From: Rikenella microfusus
GTDB taxonomy: Bacteria > Bacteroidota > Bacteroidia > Bacteroidales > SZUA-534
NCBI GenBank assembly: GCA_020719105.1
Contig: DYQV01000214.1
Location: 1 to 5,069, forward strand
DNA: 5,069 nucleotides
Direction of reading: 5' to 3'
The position numbers were made by a program, and so were the translations under genes. Below the pieces are notes generated by a model. It was not told where the DNA came from and made no database searches. It worked only from the letters and a program-made list of their open reading frames with translations. Each line of letters begins with the position of its first letter. Position 1 is the stretch's first letter. Below, piece after piece: positions 1 to 5,069 of this stretch.

Positions 1-53
1 TTTTAAGCTGAATTGCTGACAAAATGGTGGTTTTTATTGAGTAAATTCGTTTC

Positions 54-719
54 ATGATATCATATATAAACATTCACACTCATAAACCTGAATACCAAAA
101 TATTGAGCTTATCGATTTAGCCACTGGAATTATTTGGGATTTGCGTTGGACTTACAGTTTTGGTTTGCATCCCTGGAATATAGAAACCAGCGATATAGAT
201 AGTGATCTTGATAAAATTGAAAAGCTGATTGAGGAAAAAAAAATTGTAGCTATTGGTGAAGCAGGCATCGATAGGGTAATACAAACAAACATTGATTTGC
301 AAAAGCAAGTTTTTATGGAGCAAGTATCAATATCGGAACAATTCAAAATACCTATCATTATTCATTGTGTAAAAGCCTGGGCCGATCTATCGGAAATACG
401 CAAACAAACCAAGGCAAAAACCCCATGGATTTACCACGGATTTACCGGAAATTTGCATACGGCACAGCAAATCAGGCTCGATGGAAATTACCTATCTTTT
501 GGGAAGGCATTGCTACTTAATCCAAAGGTTCAAGATGTTTTTGCTTCTTTTCCTATTGAAAAGATATTCCTGGAAACCGATGATTCTGACGAAAAAATTG
601 AAACCATTTATGAAAAAGCATCTGAATTGCGTGGTATTAGCTTGGTAGAATTGAAAGAATCCATTTACAGCAATTATATTACACTATTTGGAAAGTCTCA
701 CATAATAATTGATTCGTAA
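54..719 (+). CDS. TatD-family metal-dependent hydrolase (compact form)
   Basis: This is a 221-residue cytoplasmic protein of the TatD amidohydrolase family, whose members are metal-dependent DNases; some family members act on D-aminoacyl-tRNA or other esters. Every expected metal ligand is visible: H8 and H10 (HTH motif), E69 (AIGEAGID), H104 (IIIHC), H128 (YHGFTGN) and D176 (FLETDD). The GLHPW motif at 38-42 and the Q/F helix around 83-87 also fit. It is shorter than the roughly 260 residues of E. coli TatD. The usual proline-containing ETDxPYL loop after the last Asp is replaced by DDSDEKIE. From memory this short form is common in Bacteroidota, so I do not read it as a truncation. The start at 54 places the HxH motif at residues 8-10, as expected, and no Shine-Dalgarno sequence precedes it. 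There is no signal peptide. The gene is convergent with the oxidoreductase gene downstream and stands alone here. The family call is secure; the substrate is unknown. Confidence 0.93.
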   Translation: MISYINIHTHKPEYQNIELIDLATGIIWDLRWTYSFGLHPWNIETSDIDSDLDKIEKLIEEKKIVAIGEAGIDRVIQTNIDLQKQVFMEQVSISEQFKIPIIIHCVKAWADLSEIRKQTKAKTPWIYHGFTGNLHTAQQIRLDGNYLSFGKALLLNPKVQDVFASFPIEKIFLETDDSDEKIETIYEKASELRGISLVELKESIYSNYITLFGKSHIIIDS

Positions 720-760
720 TGACTTTTTAGCATTTAGTATAACCCGTTCAATTTAGAATT

Positions 761-3589
761 TTAGGTCATGCATTCATGCAATAAATACATTACCGATTTG
801 TAATCAATCCCGCTGTTCTTTGATAAACCTATCTCACAGGTCCGGCTGTTGGAATATCCCGATTGACATCCTTGAACCTGAGGTTTCAATTTTCGCAACG
901 CCCAGTTATTGAGTGCAGGTTGTGAAAATCCTTTATCACCGGCAAATCCGCAGCAACCAACCTCTTCAGGAAATTGTGCTTGACTGGTGCATGCCTGGGC
1001 AACTTTTATAAACTTTTCGGTTAAATCCATTTTAGTGCTGCTGCAGGTAATGTGAAAGGCCAATTTCCTATCCGTTTTTTTAATTACCAACTTATCCATC
1101 AAAAAGTCATGAGCAAATTCCACGGGTTCAAAAAGTTTCAACTTTTTATCCATTACCTTCTTCATTCGATAAATGCAGGGACTCGTATCGCAAAAAATGG
1201 GATATTCGCCTTGATTACTGGCAATAAGTAGTGCAGCTTCTAATTCTGAAGATTTCATATCGGCAACATCCATAAATCCTTTACTTTCCCAGGGAGTGCC
1301 ACAGCAAAGTTGGTTCATTTGTTCTGGAAAAATTACCTGATAACCCGCTTTTTCTAGCACTTCAATGGTTACTTGCATCAAGGGCATTTGACTCAAATCG
1401 CCTTGGGCTGGTCCCATGGTTTGGTTGATGCAACTTGGGAAATAAACCACTTTGGGCGCATCCGAATTTATTTTGGTAAGTTTTATTTTTTTAAGCTTTA
1501 CGGGTTGTGGCATGTAGGTATTCCATTCAGGAATTGTCTGTAACGATGCTGCTCTTAATCCGGAAGCTATTCCGCCCAATAATTTGTCACCCAAAACGGT
1601 TTGGGCAAATGATACAAAACCAAGTCCCGATCGTACTAATTTTTGGGTGGTATCAAAGTTGTCGGCAATGCGTAATGCCCATTTTTGAGCCGATTTATTA
1701 TCTGCAAAGTGTTGGTTTCGTAGCTTTTTAATAAATACCCCGGTATCAATGGAGAGTGGACAGGATGTGGAGCAAAGTCCATCGCCTGCACACGAGTCGT
1801 TGCCCATGAATTGGAAGCTTTTTTCAATCACTTTTCTTTGAACTTCATTTCCCTTTTTTTTAGCTAAACGAGCCAATTCCCGATGAGCCACGATCCGCTG
1901 CCTTGCCGACAAGGTATATCCTGTAGAAAGGCAATTGATTTCACAGAATCCGCACTCAATGCATTGGTCCACCGATTCATCCACCAAAGGCATGGTTTTT
2001 AGGTTTTTTAGGTGTGCCTTTGGGTCTTCATTGATTATTACTCCCGGGTTTAGTATTCCATTGGGATCGAATGCCTGTTTTATTTTCTTCATTACCTCAT
2101 ACAATTCATCCCCCCATTCATAGTTTACAAAAGGAGCCATGTTTATCCCGGTTCCATGTTCAGCTTTTAGCGAACCATGATATTTGTCCACTATTAATCG
2201 GGTAAGTTCCTCAATCAAAGTCTCATATTTATTTAGCTCTTGGGGGTCGCTAAAATCGGGTGAAAAAATAAAATGAAGATTTCCATCTAAGGCATGTCCG
2301 TAAATAACGGCATTGTCATAACCCAGTCGGTTGAGCAGGCTTCGCAAGTCGAGTACGGCCTCAGTAAGATATTCCATTTTAACGGCAATATCTTCAATAA
2401 TGACGGTAGTTCCTGGTTTTCTGGTGCCTCCTACCGAAGGAAAAACCCCTTTGCGGATTTTCCAGAATTCATTGATTTGTTTTGTGTCGCGGGTAACTTC
2501 AAAATCACGCAGCAGGGAAAAGGAGGATAGGGACTGTTGTGCACTCTCCATTAATGTTTCCAATTCGTTCTGTGTAGCTGCCTCTAAATCAATAAGCAAG
2601 GCGGTAACCTCTTTATCAAACAATTTAATAAAGTCCGGGATTCCTGCATTGGATTCAACCGAACGGAGCGCCTCCCGGTCTAACAACTCAATGGCAGAAA
2701 CTTTTGCTAATTTAAGTTGGGGAACCGCATTGCATGCATCTTTTAGGCAATGGAAATAAATCATGGATGAAGCCCTGAAAGGCAATACCTGTATTGTTTT
2801 AAAAGTAGCTTCAGAAACAAATCCTAAGGTGCCCTCAGAACCTACAAATAGATGCAAAATGATATCTATTGGGTCATCAAAATCGATGAAGGCGTTCAAG
2901 CCATAACCGGTGGTGTTTTTAATTTTATACTTCTCGCTGATAGTTGAAACTAACATCGGATTTTCAAGAATTTGATTGCGGATTTCAGCAATTGCATTAA
3001 GTAAACCAAAATGGCTGGTTCTAAATGAATTACGACTTGTTTCATTGGAAGTGTCAAGTAATGTGCCATCGGCAAGTACAATCCGGGCCGATTCAATGGT
3101 GGTGTATGAGTTGGCATGTGTTCCACAACTCATTCCGCTGGCGTTGTTGGCAATTATTCCACCAATCAGTGCTGAATTTATTGATGCCGGATCGGGGCCA
3201 AACTTGCGCTGGTAGGGTTTTAAAAGTTGGTTTAACCGGGTTCCTGTAATGCCAATTTGTGTCTTTACCCTCAACCCATTATCTAATATGGTAACTTCAC
3301 TCCAATGGTCACCACGGGCTTGCAGCAAAACGGAATCGGAAATGGATTGTCCGGAAAGGCTGGTTCCGGCGGCGCGGAATGTAACCGGGATATGATGTTG
3401 ATTCAAAAGACTTAGGACAAAACATACCTCCGCTTCATTTTTTGATTTGATGATGAGTTGTGGAATTTTTTGATAGCATCCGGCATCGGCTGCATAAGCA
3501 ATCTTCGAAAGTTCATCGGTTAATAAAGAATTGGCATGAAATTTTTTTGCTAATTCTTTATAAATATCTTTGAGTTCTGTCGGTTTCAT
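761..3589 (-). CDS. FAD-linked and Fe-S oxidoreductase, D-lactate/D-2-hydroxyacid dehydrogenase type (GlcD-GlpC fusion)
   Basis: This 942-residue protein probably oxidises a D-2-hydroxyacid such as D-lactate or D-2-hydroxyglutarate, passing electrons from FAD through Fe-S centres to the respiratory chain. The N-terminal half is a PCMH-type FAD domain, with RAAGTSLSGQS at 72-82, the FGPDP to NNASGMSCG region at 130-156 and GSEGTLG at 250-256. The FAD-oxidase C domain follows, with R379 in WKIRKG, GHALDGNLHF at 431-440, AEHGTG at 476-481 and DPNGILNPG at 508-516. By analogy with human D2HGDH, H432, H439 and E477 would bind a metal and H478 would sit near the substrate. The Fe-S part has CxxCxxCxxxC at C543/546/549/553 and a second motif at C600/D603/C606/C610. 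Two cysteine-rich CCG domains end the protein (C720 to C762-C763, and C849 to C879-C880). The domain order matches E. coli YdiJ. No signal peptide or membrane helix is evident, so it is probably cytoplasmic and peripherally membrane-associated. It is divergent from the namZ-like gene. Substrate assignment is inference. Confidence 0.92.
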   Translation of the reverse strand: MKPTELKDIYKELAKKFHANSLLTDELSKIAYAADAGCYQKIPQLIIKSKNEAEVCFVLSLLNQHHIPVTFRAAGTSLSGQSISDSVLLQARGDHWSEVTILDNGLRVKTQIGITGTRLNQLLKPYQRKFGPDPASINSALIGGIIANNASGMSCGTHANSYTTIESARIVLADGTLLDTSNETSRNSFRTSHFGLLNAIAEIRNQILENPMLVSTISEKYKIKNTTGYGLNAFIDFDDPIDIILHLFVGSEGTLGFVSEATFKTIQVLPFRASSMIYFHCLKDACNAVPQLKLAKVSAIELLDREALRSVESNAGIPDFIKLFDKEVTALLIDLEAATQNELETLMESAQQSLSSFSLLRDFEVTRDTKQINEFWKIRKGVFPSVGGTRKPGTTVIIEDIAVKMEYLTEAVLDLRSLLNRLGYDNAVIYGHALDGNLHFIFSPDFSDPQELNKYETLIEELTRLIVDKYHGSLKAEHGTGINMAPFVNYEWGDELYEVMKKIKQAFDPNGILNPGVIINEDPKAHLKNLKTMPLVDESVDQCIECGFCEINCLSTGYTLSARQRIVAHRELARLAKKKGNEVQRKVIEKSFQFMGNDSCAGDGLCSTSCPLSIDTGVFIKKLRNQHFADNKSAQKWALRIADNFDTTQKLVRSGLGFVSFAQTVLGDKLLGGIASGLRAASLQTIPEWNTYMPQPVKLKKIKLTKINSDAPKVVYFPSCINQTMGPAQGDLSQMPLMQVTIEVLEKAGYQVIFPEQMNQLCCGTPWESKGFMDVADMKSSELEAALLIASNQGEYPIFCDTSPCIYRMKKVMDKKLKLFEPVEFAHDFLMDKLVIKKTDRKLAFHITCSSTKMDLTEKFIKVAQACTSQAQFPEEVGCCGFAGDKGFSQPALNNWALRKLKPQVQGCQSGYSNSRTCEIGLSKNSGIDYKSVMYLLHECMT

Positions 3590-3625
3590 AAATTTTAACT
3601 TTTAATTGATAAGATGTCATACATA

Positions 3626-3656
3626 TTATCTTCAGTAAAAATAAATATTAATTTTG
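3626..3656 (+). promoter_or_regulatory. Putative Bacteroidota-type promoter for the NamZ-like gene
   Basis: TAATTTTG at 3649-3656 matches the Bacteroidota -7 consensus TAnnTTTG exactly. A weak -33 candidate, TTA at 3626-3628 (consensus TTG or TTTG), lies 20 bases upstream, which is the usual spacing. Transcription would begin around 3661-3664, giving an untranslated leader of about 20 bases before the ATG at 3682. The leader is A/T-rich with no Shine-Dalgarno sequence, which is normal in this phylum. The -7 match is seen directly; promoter activity is inferred, and the poor -33 box in such AT-rich DNA limits confidence. Confidence 0.5.
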
Positions 3657-3681
3657 TGTTTTAATAAAAATCTACTCAAGA

Positions 3682-3735
3682 ATGAATAAATTTTTTGTCT
3701 TAATTCTACTGTCTTTAACATTGATATATTCATGT
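3682..3735 (+). other. Lipoprotein (type II) signal peptide and lipobox of the NamZ-like protein
   Basis: The first 18 codons encode a Lys at position 3, a hydrophobic core (FFVLILLSLTLIY) and a lipobox ending IYS-C18. The -1 Ser and +1 Cys fit signal peptidase II processing; Tyr at -2 is less usual. After the Cys come KTNSV residues, without the run of acidic residues that marks surface export in several Bacteroidota. A periplasm-facing location is therefore slightly favoured over the cell surface, but this is weak evidence. Confidence 0.8.
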
Positions 3736-4992
3736 AAAACAAATTCAGTAACCATGGAACCCATTGTTGCAGAAACCAATAAACCTTTTGTTTCTGAAAC
3801 GAAAGATACTGCGGTTATTTCTCCACCTTTTTTGTTAGGAATTGAAGTGTTACAACAAATTGACTTTGCCCCGTTGCAAGGAAAAAGAGTGGGTTTGGTA
3901 ACCAATCCAACCGGTGTTAACCGACAACTGAAATCAACCTTAGATATTTTGCACGAAAGTAAGAACGTAAATTTGGTGGCACTTTTTGGTCCAGAACATG
4001 GAGTGCGTGGTAATTTTTCAGCGGGAGACGAAGTGATCAGCCAAACCGATGAAAAAACCGGATTGCCTGTATTTTCGTTATATGGAAAAGACAAAAAACC
4101 CAACAAAGAAGCCATGGATCTGGTGGATGTTATGATTTATGACATTCAGGATATTGGTGTTCGTTCCTATACTTATATCAGTACCATGGGATTGGTAATG
4201 GAAGCCGCCGCCGATTATAACAAAGAGGTTATTATACTTGACCGTCCCAATCCATTGGGTGGCGAAAAAGTTGAAGGTCCCTTGGTGCATGAAGGATTTT
4301 TTTCTTTTGTAAGTCAATTTAAAATTCCTTATGTATATGGACTTACTTGTGGTGAATTGGCCCGATTGCTGAATTTTGAAGGGTTGCTGGCTAATGGAAA
4401 GAAATGCCAATTGCAGATAATTCCCATGCAAGGGTATTCAAGGGAAATGGACTTTGAAGCTACCGGTTTGCATTGGGTTCCAACGTCGCCTCACATTCCC
4501 AACTCGCAAACCGCTTATTATTATGCAGCTACCGGAATTATTGGTGAACTCGATCCATCGATGATTGGAATTGGTTATACCTTGCCTTTTCAAACCTTGG
4601 TTACTGAAAACATTGATGCCAACCAACTGTCAAATGCCATGAATGCCTTAAACCGTGAGGGTGTAATATTTAGACCTACCTATTACAAACCCTACTATAA
4701 AGAGATGCAAGGCAAAGAACTGCAAGGGGTTCAGATTCATATTACTGATTATAAAAAGGTAAACCTTACCGAAATTCAATTCCTTTTTTTGCAAGAAGCT
4801 CATAAAATTGAACCGAAGTTTAATCCTTTCAAAGGAAAAGAGGAGCGTTACCGGATGTTCGATATGGGTTGTGGAACTGATTCCATAAGACTTTCAATGA
4901 TGAAAGATTATAATTTTGAAAAACTTAGGACTATTTGGAACGGTGAATGCCAAAACTTTAAAGAACTTTCGAAGAAATATTACCTTTATTAG
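3682..4992 (+). CDS. namZ: NamZ-family (DUF1343) exo-beta-N-acetylmuramidase, predicted lipoprotein
   Basis: This 436-residue protein belongs to the family of Bacillus subtilis NamZ (YbbC), which removes MurNAc from the non-reducing end of peptidoglycan fragments during cell-wall turnover. Family motifs seen in order are GKRVGLVTNPTGVN (67-80), LFGPEHGVRG (101-110), TGLPVFSLYG (126-135), MIYDIQDIGVRSYTY (151-165), ILDRPNPLGG (185-194), YGLTCGELARLLN (219-231) and WVPTSPHIPNSQTA (265-278). E105 in the PEHG motif is the likely catalytic acid by comparison with NamZ. The N-terminus is a lipoprotein signal with its lipid-modified Cys at 18, followed by a polar linker to about residue 50. The product should therefore be membrane-anchored in the periplasm or outer membrane. 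The start at 3682 is supported because it creates this signal. Length fits the family (about 400 residues plus linker). After the SPHIP motif, SMIGIGYTLPFQ stands where many homologues have an SEGRGTT-type sequence. The family call is strong; enzyme activity is inferred. Confidence 0.92.
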   Translation: MNKFFVLILLSLTLIYSCKTNSVTMEPIVAETNKPFVSETKDTAVISPPFLLGIEVLQQIDFAPLQGKRVGLVTNPTGVNRQLKSTLDILHESKNVNLVALFGPEHGVRGNFSAGDEVISQTDEKTGLPVFSLYGKDKKPNKEAMDLVDVMIYDIQDIGVRSYTYISTMGLVMEAAADYNKEVIILDRPNPLGGEKVEGPLVHEGFFSFVSQFKIPYVYGLTCGELARLLNFEGLLANGKKCQLQIIPMQGYSREMDFEATGLHWVPTSPHIPNSQTAYYYAATGIIGELDPSMIGIGYTLPFQTLVTENIDANQLSNAMNALNREGVIFRPTYYKPYYKEMQGKELQGVQIHITDYKKVNLTEIQFLFLQEAHKIEPKFNPFKGKEERYRMFDMGCGTDSIRLSMMKDYNFEKLRTIWNGECQNFKELSKKYYLY

Positions 4993-5015
4993 ACCATTGA
5001 TAAAAGTCAGAGGAG

Positions 5016-5028
5016 TTAGATGATCTAA
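5016..5028. repeat. Short AT-rich inverted repeat downstream of the NamZ-like gene
   Basis: TTAGA and TCTAA flank a 3-base centre (TGA), 23 bases after the stop codon at 4992. A transcript could form a 5-bp hairpin, but it would be AU-rich and weak, and no clean T tract follows (TATTCCATTTTA). It might contribute to transcription ending or be chance in AT-rich DNA. The rest of 4993-5069 shows nothing I can name. Confidence 0.25.
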
Positions 5029-5069
5029 TATTCCATTTTATGAATAAGGGTTGCATAATACCAAATAAA

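Noticed and set aside
12..44. Short open stretch ending in TAA before the TatD-family gene, possibly the tail of an upstream gene
   Set aside because: It is closed by an in-frame stop at 9-11 and is only ten codons long, so it cannot be a gene tail.
42..49. TAAATTCG as a -7 promoter element for the TatD-family gene
   Set aside because: It has one mismatch to TAnnTTTG, sits only four bases before the start codon, and has no TTG at a suitable distance upstream.
769..780. Near-perfect palindrome TGCAT-TC-ATGCA at the end of the oxidoreductase gene, a possible terminator between the two convergent genes
   Set aside because: It lies inside the coding sequence (the HECM codons before the stop), the loop is only two bases, and no T tract follows on either strand. 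I see no convincing terminator in the 720-760 gap.
2331..2759. Plus-strand 142-codon open frame opposite the oxidoreductase gene
   Set aside because: It lies entirely antisense to conserved FAD-domain coding sequence. Its translation is rich in Ser and shows no recognisable domain, so it is a shadow frame.
3618..3643. Minus-strand TATGTATG and TATTTTTA as -7 elements for the oxidoreductase gene
   Set aside because: Each has one mismatch to TAnnTTTG and neither has a TTG-like -33 box at about 20 bases. Near matches are expected by chance in such AT-rich DNA.
3672..4115. Minus-strand 147-codon open frame across the start of the NamZ-like gene
   Set aside because: It is antisense to conserved NamZ motifs, and its predicted protein resembles no family I know.
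5040..5069. ATG-initiated frame open to the window edge (MNKGCIIPNK), possibly the start of a following gene
   Set aside because: Ten codons are too few to judge. The AGGAG at 5011-5015 is about 25 bases away, too far to serve as its ribosome binding site, and the residues suggest no family.

Overview
The window reads as ordinary chromosomal DNA from a member of the Bacteroidota. The coding sequence is moderately AT-rich and the gaps between genes are very AT-rich. None of the three genes has a Shine-Dalgarno sequence before its start. One intergenic region carries a perfect match to the Bacteroidota -7 promoter element TAnnTTTG. The first gene has the compact TatD form that I associate with this phylum. 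I cannot assign a genus from the sequence.

Layout: (1) 54-719, plus strand, is a compact TatD-family metal-dependent hydrolase with all expected metal ligands. (2) 761-3589, minus strand and convergent with the first gene across a 41-bp gap, is a long fused flavin and iron-sulfur oxidoreductase. It joins a GlcD/D-lactate dehydrogenase-type FAD half to a GlpC/heterodisulfide-reductase-type half. (3) 3590-3681 is a 92-bp AT-rich divergent intergenic region with a good promoter candidate for the rightward gene. (4) 3682-4992, plus strand, is a predicted lipoprotein of the NamZ (DUF1343) exo-beta-N-acetylmuramidase family. (5) 4993-5069 is noncoding as far as I can see, with one short AT-rich inverted repeat.

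The three genes are transcribed as three separate units (right, left, right) and do not form an operon. Their predicted roles are unrelated: a nuclease or deacylase-like hydrolase in the cytoplasm, oxidation of a D-2-hydroxyacid feeding electrons to the respiratory chain, and cell-wall turnover at the envelope. I see no RNA gene, CRISPR array, insertion sequence, phage gene or defence system, and no reading frame is broken. No previously undescribed system is visible. The points most worth a second look are at protein level: an apparent departure from the SEGRGTT-type motif in the NamZ homologue, and an Asp in place of a Cys in one iron-sulfur motif of the oxidoreductase.
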